A stretch of 11,265 bases of DNA. Origin: JAHOYW01 sp964515915 (GTDB lineage: Bacteria > Verrucomicrobiota > Lentisphaeria > Victivallales > Victivallaceae). The DNA lies in the NCBI GenBank assembly GCA_964515915.1, contig CAZEXM010000099.1:1-11265 (forward strand), given 5' to 3'. The translations under genes were made by a program, and so were the position numbers. Of the stretch, positions 5,795-11,265 are shown piece by piece. Numbering within the stretch: position 1 is the first letter of the stretch; every line of letters begins with the position of its first letter. The notes under the pieces were generated by a model that was not told the DNA's origin, searched no databases, and saw only the letters and a program-made list of their open reading frames with translations.

Positions 5795-7132
5795 ATGCCA
5801 TACACGGAAATGGGTAAAACAGAAATTAAACTTGCTCTTATAGCGGAACACGCTAAAAGGGAGCCCGACATGCAGTTTATAAGCTTAGTTCATCTACTGA
5901 ACGCGGACTTTCTCAAGCAATGCTTTTACGGTCTTGACAGAAACAAGGCTGTAGGTTTAGACAATGTGAGTTGGTGTGAATACGAGGTGAATCTGGATAA
6001 AAATCTGGATAACTTAGTAGATAGGCTAAAGAGAAAGAAATTTAAACCTGTACCGGCACGTCGGGTATACATACCCAAAGCCGACGGCGGACAACGTCCG
6101 CTGGGCATTTCAAGTATCGAAAACAAGATAGTTGAAAAAGCCATAGCAAAGATACTTCAAAGTATCTACGAACAGGATTTTATGGATTTTTCTTATGGTT
6201 TTCGCCCCCAGCGGAACTGTCATCAAGCACTGAAAGAACTGCAAAATCAGATTTATCAAAATCCGATAAATCATGTGGTGGAAGCGGACATTAAAGGTTT
6301 TTTCGATAATGTATCACATAAGTTGCTAATGGAATTTATGCGGAACAGAATCAAAGACAGTTCGTTACTGTACCTAATTGAAAAGTTCTTGAAAGCCGGA
6401 TACGTGGACAGCGACCAGCTGGTTACCACGGAAACTGGCACGCCGCAGGGCAGTATTTTAAGTCCGTTGCTGGCGAATGTGTTTCTTCACTACGTGTTGG
6501 ACGAATGGTTCGATAACGTCGTTAAAACGGCGATCAAGGGATACTGCGCGATGGTGCGATATGCCGATGACTTCATTTGTGTGGTTCAATATGCCAATGA
6601 TGCACAACGAATTGAACGGGCTTTACAAAACCGGTTCAATAAATATGAACTGGAACTGCACTCTGAAAAGAGCCGCAGAATCAGCTTTGGCCAATTTGAA
6701 CTGGAAAATTCCCGTAATCAGGGGCGTCCGGCGAACACGTTCAACTTCCTTGGGTTCACGCACTATTGCACGAAAACAAGGAAAGGACGGTTTAAACTTG
6801 GGCGCAAAACCAACCGAAAGAGGTTCAATCGTAAGTGCAAGGAAATGACAGACTGGTTGAAAGGGATACGCAATCTCAAGAGACCGAAGGAATGGTGGGA
6901 TACTCTGAAAGCAAAACTTCGCGGACATTATCAGTATTACGGAGTAAGCGAAAACATGCGCGGTATAAAAGCGTATTATGCTCATACTTTGAGAATGCTG
7001 TATAAATGGCTAAATAAACGAAGTCAAAAGAAGAGTATGAACTGGCAGGGATTTGACCACTATATAAAGTGTTACCCATTGCCGTTGCCGAAAATAACAC
7101 ATAATTTTTACACATTGTCAAGTGTAACGTGA
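5795..7132 (+). CDS. ltrA: Group II intron-encoded reverse transcriptase/maturase
   Basis: 445 aa, inside intron domain IV. The reverse transcriptase core is complete: RVYIPKADGGQRPLGISSIENK (about 91-112), the FSYGFRPQRNCHQAL block, first catalytic Asp D165 in VEADIKGFFDNV, TPQGSILSPLLANV, YADD at 256-259 (VRYADDFICV) and NFLGFTHYC. The maturase (X) domain follows, with LRGHYQYYGVSENMRGIKAY. The protein ends without the Cys/His-rich HNH endonuclease domain seen in Ll.LtrB-type proteins, so mobility would rely on nicked or replication-fork DNA, as known for endonuclease-lacking families such as RmInt1. It helps splice the intron RNA and reverse-transcribes it into DNA targets. No key residue is missing. 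Only a weak AAAGGG lies before the ATG. Confidence 0.93.
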   Translation: MPYTEMGKTEIKLALIAEHAKREPDMQFISLVHLLNADFLKQCFYGLDRNKAVGLDNVSWCEYEVNLDKNLDNLVDRLKRKKFKPVPARRVYIPKADGGQRPLGISSIENKIVEKAIAKILQSIYEQDFMDFSYGFRPQRNCHQALKELQNQIYQNPINHVVEADIKGFFDNVSHKLLMEFMRNRIKDSSLLYLIEKFLKAGYVDSDQLVTTETGTPQGSILSPLLANVFLHYVLDEWFDNVVKTAIKGYCAMVRYADDFICVVQYANDAQRIERALQNRFNKYELELHSEKSRRISFGQFELENSRNQGRPANTFNFLGFTHYCTKTRKGRFKLGRKTNRKRFNRKCKEMTDWLKGIRNLKRPKEWWDTLKAKLRGHYQYYGVSENMRGIKAYYAHTLRMLYKWLNKRSQKKSMNWQGFDHYIKCYPLPLPKITHNFYTLSSVT

Positions 7133-7142
7133 GTTAAGTTGA

Positions 7143-7177
7143 AGAGCCGGATGTGGGAAAACTACAAGGCCGGTTCT
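7143..7177 (+). ncRNA. Group II intron domain V (catalytic core)
   Basis: This 35-nt hairpin has AGAGCCGG pairing with CCGGTTCT, a two-base bulge, an upper stem GTGG/CTAC and a GAAAA loop. It matches the near-invariant domain V and contains the catalytic AGC triad (7145-7147), so the intron is probably still splicing-competent. Confidence 0.88.
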
Positions 7178-7227
7178 GTGAGGGGTGTTGATGTTCATCA
7201 CATGGTTTAAATAATGTGACACTCTAC
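7178..7227 (+). ncRNA. Group II intron domain VI with branch-point adenosine
   Basis: GGGTGT (7183-7188) pairs with ACACTC (around 7219-7224) and TCACAT pairs with ATGTGA, enclosing GGTTTAAATA. A7219 lies 8 nt before the proposed 3' end CTCTAC at 7227, the normal branch-point distance. The exact base pairing near the branch is my reading, and alternative registers exist. Confidence 0.65.
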
Positions 7228-7258
7228 AACCGAAAGGGTAGAGAAACAGGGAAAACAA

Positions 7259-7387
7259 ATGAAACCTAAAATTAGGAACTATACTATGCCTACTCGACAG
7301 AAAAATGGCATCTTTAAAAAGCTCTTTGACGCATTATTAACGTCTCGGCATCTTGGTGCGAAGCCCACAAGTAAAGTTGTTACTTGA
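7259..7387 (+). CDS. Small frame of 42 codons downstream of the intron, unrecognised
   Basis: The frame starts MKPKIRNYTMPTRQKNGIF and continues KKLFDALLTSRHLGAKPTSK, with AGGG 7 bp upstream of the ATG. It is basic and was not recognised. It ends at the right arm of a 7-bp hairpin (CAAGTAA/TTACTTG, 7368-7386). It overlaps the longer minus-strand frame, so at most one is likely to be real. It may be the edge of an unidentified mobile element whose other end was lost or lies across the intron. Confidence 0.2.
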   Translation: MKPKIRNYTMPTRQKNGIFKKLFDALLTSRHLGAKPTSKVVT

Positions 7388-7542
7388 TGTATCCCCGGAT
7401 TGTCTGAGACATTTATGTTTGGCAAAACGCCTTCAACTTCATGCACAATTCTGGTATATTCACTGAACGGATATTTAATCGACTTCGCTGCCGACCAGGC
7501 AATGGAGGAAAATAATAAAACTATAAGTAATTTATTTCCCAT
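7279..7542 (-). pseudogene. Truncated N-terminus of a secreted protein, unrecognised
   Basis: The minus-strand frame from ATG 7542 begins MGNKLLIVLLFSSIAWSAA, a convincing signal peptide (short basic start, hydrophobic core, small residues before a likely cut). SIKYPFSEYTRIVHEVEG and VLPNINVSDNPGIHQVT follow, with the composition of a real protein. After about residue 56, near the hairpin at 7368-7386, the sequence loses this character (GFAPRCRDVNNASKSFLKMP). It would be the last gene of the minus-strand operon, 69 bp after the M24 gene stop, cut off by the mobile DNA. No Shine-Dalgarno sequence is evident. Product not recognised. Confidence 0.35.
7368..7386. repeat. 7-bp hairpin at the apparent truncation point
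   Basis: CAAGTAA (7368-7374) and TTACTTG (7380-7386) are perfect inverted repeats around AGTTG. It sits exactly where the plus-strand 42-codon frame ends and where the minus-strand secreted-protein-like sequence loses coherence. It may therefore mark the tip of a mobile element or a deletion junction. Confidence 0.3.
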
Positions 7543-7611
7543 TAGAATTAAGCAAATGTAAACTTAGCGACACTTACAGTGATTTCCAGTAGCCAAACTT
7601 GCTATCCTTTT

Positions 7612-8793
7612 TTATAATTTTTTTGCTGCTTTAGTCAATACTTCAGTACCATTATCGGTGACAACAACATTATCTTCAAGTCGAATACCGCCCCATTTAT
7701 GATCATACAAACCGGGTTCGACAGAAAAAACGTGCCCTACTTTGAGAACTATGTCATTGCCTTCAATTAGAAACGGCTCCGGTTCGTGATAGCTGAAACC
7801 TATGCCGTGCCCTGTAAGGTGAACAATATTTTTCTCAAAACCTGATTCAATAAGTATTTTTCTGGCAATAATATCCGGTGTTGAAGCTTTGACACCCTGC
7901 TTAATGCATTCAATCACAGCAGCCTGGGCAGCCTTGACTGCTGCAAAGGCTTTTTCCTGTATCGCAGATGCTTTTCCAGCGACTTTTACGCGCGTCACAT
8001 CGGCCCAAAAACCATCAACGCAGACAGCCAGTTCAAGAACGGCTAATTCTCCATCATTTAATCGACGCTTGCCGGTAGTAGCGATTGGCCTCCAGGCACG
8101 ATATGAATTAGGCCCGCTGGAAATCTGGGGATAGACATTAATATGCTTGACGCCATCCAGCTCCACGCCTTTTGTCAGGCATTCGGTGTAAACAATTGCT
8201 GCCAATTCAGCTTCACTGACACCCGTCCGTACTGATGTCATGAACTTTTCAAGTCCGAAGTCGGCCACTCTATGACAAATTCTCAGTTTTGCTATTTCCG
8301 CATCCGTTTTTATTGCCCGCTGAGAATTGAGCAAATTACTTGCGTCCGACCATTCAGCAGCGGGAAGTATTGATTTCAAATACGCAATCGAACTTTCACA
8401 GGGAACCATTGACTCTCCTGCATTGTGTGATGGAGCAACCGCTTCAAAACTGCCTTCATAGCCGATGCGCGCACTTGCAAACTTATGCTTTCTGGCAATA
8501 TCCTGAATTTCTTTGCGGATAACTTCCAGCGGATCCGGCATATTCAAACGCGGCCAGGTAAAGAATCGCGTATCATCCGCCCAGCAATCGCCCATTTCCT
8601 GATCTTCGCACGAAGGCGCAATTAATGCGACAGGTCCACCCTCTGCGGTGAAAACCGCATAGGAAAATCCGACCATCGGCCAGACCCCAAAGCTCATCAC
8701 AATGTTTTCCGGTAGACGAAGAATAAGTGCGTCAAGCTCTGCCTGTTCAAGTGCTGCTTTCAGCCGTTCAATTCTTTGTTTATCAATACTCAT
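7612..8793 (-). CDS. M24-family metallo-hydrolase (Xaa-Pro aminopeptidase/creatinase-like)
   Basis: 393 aa from ATG 8793, chosen because AGGAGG lies 9 bp upstream (8803-8808); the frame remains open further upstream but would overlap the preceding gene. Residues about 1-150 form the creatinase N-terminal domain. The rest is the pita-bread M24 fold with QRAIKTDAEIAKLR before it. The five metal-ligand positions read E254, D265 (WADVTR), H329 (LTGHGIGFSYHEPEP), E359 (SVEPGLYDH) and E373 (GIRLEDN). The first is normally Asp in the DxGxxxxGYxxDxTR motif and is Glu here, so metal binding or specificity may differ. The family includes prolidases, aminopeptidases P, creatinases and related C-N hydrolases; the substrate is not decided. 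There is no signal peptide, so it is cytoplasmic. It lies 25 bp after the glycosidase-like gene in the same operon. Confidence 0.85.
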   Translation of the reverse strand: MSIDKQRIERLKAALEQAELDALILRLPENIVMSFGVWPMVGFSYAVFTAEGGPVALIAPSCEDQEMGDCWADDTRFFTWPRLNMPDPLEVIRKEIQDIARKHKFASARIGYEGSFEAVAPSHNAGESMVPCESSIAYLKSILPAAEWSDASNLLNSQRAIKTDAEIAKLRICHRVADFGLEKFMTSVRTGVSEAELAAIVYTECLTKGVELDGVKHINVYPQISSGPNSYRAWRPIATTGKRRLNDGELAVLELAVCVDGFWADVTRVKVAGKASAIQEKAFAAVKAAQAAVIECIKQGVKASTPDIIARKILIESGFEKNIVHLTGHGIGFSYHEPEPFLIEGNDIVLKVGHVFSVEPGLYDHKWGGIRLEDNVVVTDNGTEVLTKAAKKL

Positions 8794-8818
8794 ACAGTTT
8801 TTCCTCCTGTAACACTTT

Positions 8819-10114
8819 TTACCAACCCAATTTTCTGAACGCTGCCAGCGGGCAGGAAACACTGGTCAGGTAAACCGGATTTTGTTTGTAGTCTCCATCT
8901 GGATGTATACACTCCCAAGGTGAGTCGAATTCGGCTCCTTTTCGAAAATCCCCTTCCCGGAGTTCCTCGATGTATTCTCCAGCAAGTTGTGCCGCAAGCG
9001 GCTCATTGACTTTGGCTATTGCATAACACACCCAGCCGGTCGGAGTGTTCCAGTATGCACCGTTCTGATAACGGTTTTTTACAAATTGTTTCTGATTTAC
9101 GGTCAGCTCCCAGGCGGTGTCTTTACTGAAATCATCAGTAGTAAGCACATGCCGGATATTCCCGCGAAAAGAAAGTGTTCCACTGCTGTATGCAGCTGCC
9201 AGCATTTTCCCTATAGCGTGAGCAGCTTTTTCTTCGACTGCATCAACATATACCGCAAAAGCCGAACCCCAGGCATCAGGCTGGGAGCTGGTGCCGGTAC
9301 TGGCCCGCAGCAGTCCTTGTTCAGGGTGAAAAGTCGCGGCAATATTTTTCTTGAGGCAGGAAGCTGTTTCAGCATATTTTTTGCTTGCGGCATAATTATC
9401 CAGATGATTATATAATTCAGCCATTTGACGCGCGGCCCGGTATTTCAAAATAGAACAGAACAGCAGTTTGCCGGTCTGCACGATTGAATCACAAAATCCG
9501 AACGAAACGCCGCGATTTTCATTATTACAGCAGACAAGATGTGAATCCTCACAAGCAGGTGGAACCGCAAAAGCCAGGTCCAGCCGGTCAATCAATTTTC
9601 TTTCTTTTATTTCCCGGTTAAGGATATCAACATCCTTTGTCGCCTGTATATAATACCATACCATATGGACAAAGTAGTAATGATCGTCATAACAAGGAGT
9701 TTTACCAAATATCCCGCCCTGTGCCCGATAATCATCTATGGTTCCCGGGAAAAAGATTGCTATACCGTCAAAACTGATATGGTCCGCAATCGAGCCGTGC
9801 GGAACGATACTTCCGCTTTGTGTCAACATTTCCCCTTCCTGCTGTTTTTGTGCAGTGTAAAGCAGTGCGTGTTTTTGTTCTTCGATAGTGATTAATCCGC
9901 TTTCAAGGGACATTGCAAAATCTCGAATCCAAAAAGCAGGATAACAGTCCCTGCCGCCCGGTCTTATTAAAGTCCCCCCAGAAGAATTGGGTCCAAAATT
10001 GTCAACCATTTCATTAGGTCTTACACGTGCCATCTCTACGACATCTCTAGTGATGCCTTCAAGAAAAGACAAATCTTGGTTACGTAATTTTACATTTGTG
10101 TCTAGTTTTTTCAT
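8819..10114 (-). CDS. Six-hairpin (alpha/alpha)6 glycosidase-like protein
   Basis: 431 aa with no signal peptide, so probably cytoplasmic. LIRPGGRDCYPAFWIRDFAM (W62-I-R-D65) is the W-x-R-D type motif near the N-terminus of many (alpha/alpha)6-barrel glycosidases (GH15, GH37, GH63 and amylo-glucosidase-like groups). Further landmarks are DDHYYFVHMVWYYIQAT, YWNTPTGWVCYAI (354 on) and SPWECIHPDG with W400-E401. Helical hairpins alternate with aromatic-rich loops throughout, as expected for a toroid. Conserved acidic candidates are D65 and E401, but the family and linkage cannot be assigned. The preceding AGGA (8 bp) supports the start. Its neighbours, an oxidoreductase upstream and an M24 hydrolase downstream, suggest breakdown of a small modified sugar or glycoside inside the cell. 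Low certainty on substrate, good on fold. Confidence 0.7.
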   Translation of the reverse strand: MKKLDTNVKLRNQDLSFLEGITRDVVEMARVRPNEMVDNFGPNSSGGTLIRPGGRDCYPAFWIRDFAMSLESGLITIEEQKHALLYTAQKQQEGEMLTQSGSIVPHGSIADHISFDGIAIFFPGTIDDYRAQGGIFGKTPCYDDHYYFVHMVWYYIQATKDVDILNREIKERKLIDRLDLAFAVPPACEDSHLVCCNNENRGVSFGFCDSIVQTGKLLFCSILKYRAARQMAELYNHLDNYAASKKYAETASCLKKNIAATFHPEQGLLRASTGTSSQPDAWGSAFAVYVDAVEEKAAHAIGKMLAAAYSSGTLSFRGNIRHVLTTDDFSKDTAWELTVNQKQFVKNRYQNGAYWNTPTGWVCYAIAKVNEPLAAQLAGEYIEELREGDFRKGAEFDSPWECIHPDGDYKQNPVYLTSVSCPLAAFRKLGW

Positions 10115-10137
10115 CTATCCTGTCCTAAGATGTTATT

Positions 10138-10160
10138 ATTCCTAATTATATTTCAGGAAT
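10138..10160. repeat. Small inverted repeat in the gap between the SDR and glycosidase-like genes
   Basis: ATTCCT (10138-10143) and AGGAAT (10155-10160) face each other across 11 bases in the 66-bp gap, the longest gap of the operon. It has no T-run, so it is not an intrinsic terminator. It could be an mRNA stability or processing hairpin. Weak. Confidence 0.2.
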
Positions 10161-10180
10161 CCTATGATCCAGTTTGCTTG

Positions 10181-10960
10181 CTACTCCCAGTATTTTGCGC
10201 CTGGTAATGAACCGTCCATGACATAGCCACCATCCATGACTAACACCGAGCCGACCATATAGCGAGAATCTTCAGAAGCAAGGAATGTTACTCCCTTGGC
10301 AATCCATTCCGGCTGGGCAATTTCCTTAATCGGAACTCGCTCAAACAAAGCTTTCTTAACGCTGTCGGTATACATTGGTGTAGTCAATTCCGAATACGTA
10401 GCTCCCGGCTGGATACAATTAACGTTGATTTTATGTGGAGCAAGCTCTGTTGCAAGCGTCCGACTGAAGGCTTCCATTCCACCTTTGGCGGCAGTGTACG
10501 CGGAACACGATGGCTCAGAAAGAGTGGCATGAATTGAGGAAATGTTGATTATTTTACCACCTTTATTCTGCTTTATCATCTGTTTGCCCGCCGCCTTGCA
10601 GCACAGAAAACAGCTTTTGAGATTATTGCGGATTACTCGATCCCAATCTTCTTCATCGGTATCGACCACCGCTGCCTGATGTATAATTGCGGCGTTGTTT
10701 ACTATTATATTGACCTCACCAAAAGCCTTGAGAGTTTCTTCGAAAATTCTATCGACATCCTCCGCAATACCAACATCCGCCGAAACTGCGATAGCGGGAG
10801 TCCCGCCTTTTAATATTTCCTCAGCTACTGCTTGCGCTTTGGCTTTACGTCGCCCGACGATAACGACCTTTGCTCCTTCGCTGGCAAAATCCCTGGCTAT
10901 CGCCTCACCGATACCTGCGCTGCCACCCGTAATGATTGCAACCTTGTCTTTCAGTTTCAT
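10181..10960 (-). CDS. Short-chain dehydrogenase/reductase (classical SDR)
   Basis: 259 aa, a full-length classical SDR. The cofactor motif is TGGSAGIG (11-18), the NNAA motif is at 88-91, and the catalytic set is N113, S142, Y155 and K159 in SAYTAAKGG. The C-terminal IQPGATYSEL and GSVLVMDGGY are also typical. R37/R38 at the end of the second beta strand favour NADP(H) over NAD(H). It oxidises or reduces a hydroxyl/keto group on an unidentified substrate. FabG-like or sugar-dehydrogenase-like roles cannot be separated from sequence, but the neighbouring glycosidase-like gene makes a sugar or polyol substrate the better guess. AGGAG 7 bp before the ATG supports the start. It begins 24 bp after the VOC gene and is followed by the glycosidase-like gene after 66 bp. 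Confidence 0.92.
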   Translation of the reverse strand: MKLKDKVAIITGGSAGIGEAIARDFASEGAKVVIVGRRKAKAQAVAEEILKGGTPAIAVSADVGIAEDVDRIFEETLKAFGEVNIIVNNAAIIHQAAVVDTDEEDWDRVIRNNLKSCFLCCKAAGKQMIKQNKGGKIINISSIHATLSEPSCSAYTAAKGGMEAFSRTLATELAPHKINVNCIQPGATYSELTTPMYTDSVKKALFERVPIKEIAQPEWIAKGVTFLASEDSRYMVGSVLVMDGGYVMDGSLPGAKYWE

Positions 10961-10984
10961 AGTATGACTCCTATGGTTAATTAA

Positions 10985-11265
10985 TTATGCTTGTTGACGA
11001 AACTCGATTACTTCGTTGTCCGGGCCACGGAAATATGCCACCCATACGCCGGGACGAAATTCAACCGGCTTTCCAAGAAATTCTATTTTTCGTGCGAGCA
11101 ATTGCTCAATATGCTTATGAAATTCATCGACTTCAAAGCCAATATGTGTTAACCCTTGATCGAATTGTTGAATTTTTGCTGCTAAATTACTCCCATCAGG
11201 CTGAGTATACTTAAATCTCAAGTTTTGCAGTTCAAATTTGAGCGAAAAACGAACGATCAAACATT
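10985..11265 (-). CDS. VOC-family (glyoxalase/dioxygenase fold) protein, partial at its N-terminus
   Basis: The C-terminal 93 residues are visible; the frame stays open to the window edge, so the start lies outside. LTHIGFEVDEFHKHIEQLL is the start of the second beta-alpha-beta-beta-beta module, with the His metal ligand of the VOC fold. GVWVAYFRGPDNEVIEFRQQ ends it, with the matching Glu ligand in VIEF. VOC proteins include lactoylglutathione lyases, ring-cleaving dioxygenases, epimerases and resistance proteins, so the reaction is open. The preserved His and Glu point to a metal enzyme. It is the first gene visible of the minus-strand operon and is 24 bp ahead of the SDR gene. A TTG at 11258-11260 could be read as a start but would leave too short a domain. 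Confidence 0.8.
   Translation of the reverse strand, partial: CLIVRFSLKFELQNLRFKYTQPDGSNLAAKIQQFDQGLTHIGFEVDEFHKHIEQLLARKIEFLGKPVEFRPGVWVAYFRGPDNEVIEFRQQA

Larger units (their letters stand above)
5316..7227 (+). mobile_element. Group II intron (ribozyme plus encoded reverse transcriptase)
   Basis: The 5' end is set at GTGCC (5316), which fits the GUGYG consensus and lies 13 bases before a CTGGT...ACCAG stem enclosing a GTTGG...CCAAC hairpin. This closely parallels the start of domain I in the Lactococcus Ll.LtrB intron. Domain V (7143-7177) and a domain VI with branch adenosine end at CTCTAC (7227). The 479-bp leader 5316-5794 holds domains I-III and the start of IV. Possible exon pairing is TAGCAC (5485-5490) with GTGCTA in the 5' exon (5301-5306), and TCTCA (5494-5498) with TGAGA (5311-5315). 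These two guide candidates are unusually close, so one may be chance. The total is about 1.9 kb and appears complete. Confidence 0.85.

Noticed and set aside
7222..7243. CTCTAC/GTAGAG inverted repeat as a terminator before the intron insertion site
   Set aside because: The left half is the last six bases of the intron itself, so the repeat straddles the splice site. There is no following T-run. It does not support a class C-type insertion behind a terminator.
8794..8862. Longer start for the M24 protein (23 more residues, ATG at 8862)
   Set aside because: The extension overlaps the end of the upstream gene and has no family similarity. The ATG at 8793 has a strong AGGAGG at good spacing.
1..11265. 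CRISPR arrays, tRNA or rRNA genes, toxin-antitoxin pairs, phage genes
   Set aside because: No regularly spaced repeats, cloverleaf sequences, conserved rRNA blocks or matching small gene pairs were seen on either strand.

Overview
The window looks like chromosomal DNA from a moderately A+T-rich member of the PVC superphylum, most likely Lentisphaerota (Victivallis-like) or a near relative. This is an inference from gene content: a GntR-type regulator with a LacI-like sensor domain, an NPCBM-type carbohydrate-binding domain, an intracellular six-hairpin glycosidase-like protein, and heavy loading with insertion sequences and a group II intron. No rRNA or tRNA is present to fix the taxonomy.

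Layout. (1) 61-2433, plus strand: a two-gene unit, a GntR/LacI-type regulator followed 12 bp later by an unusual protein with a zinc-phospholipase C/S1-P1 nuclease-like helical domain joined to an NPCBM-like domain and no signal peptide. (2) About 2500-4991: an IS4-type element (called IS-B here) that is internally deleted, has lost its reading frame, and is split by a complete IS1634/IS4-superfamily element (IS-A, about 2704-4616) with 18-bp perfect terminal inverted repeats and a 5-bp (or 7-bp) target duplication. Removing IS-A with one duplication copy restores the IS-B reading frame across the junction. The IS-A transposase is split into two overlapping frames with a possible -1 slippage site. 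In both elements an RNA hairpin would cover the transposase ribosome-binding site, a recognised IS defence against read-through expression. (3) 4992-5315: intergenic DNA with an imperfect palindrome and a good sigma70-like promoter. (4) 5316-7227: a group II intron with its 5' end, domains V and VI, and a 445-aa reverse transcriptase/maturase without an endonuclease domain. (5) 7228-7611: poorly understood DNA with a truncated secreted-protein-like frame on the minus strand and a 42-codon frame on the plus strand. (6) 7612-11265, minus strand: a tight four-gene run, in transcription order a VOC-family protein (partial), an SDR oxidoreductase, a six-hairpin glycosidase-like protein and an M24 (creatinase/Xaa-Pro peptidase-like) protein, with gaps of about 24, 66 and 25 bp.

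Functionally the minus-strand run reads as a small cytoplasmic catabolic operon: a redox enzyme and a metal-dependent VOC enzyme beside a glycoside-processing enzyme and a metallo-hydrolase. The substrate cannot be told from the sequence. The plus-strand pair and the minus-strand operon converge on the mobile region, which has evidently served as a safe insertion zone. The observations most worth following are the phospholipase-like/NPCBM fusion with an exact H-x3-D-x5-H metal motif, the nested IS with its in-frame scar, the candidate programmed frameshift, and the ribosome-binding-site hairpins.
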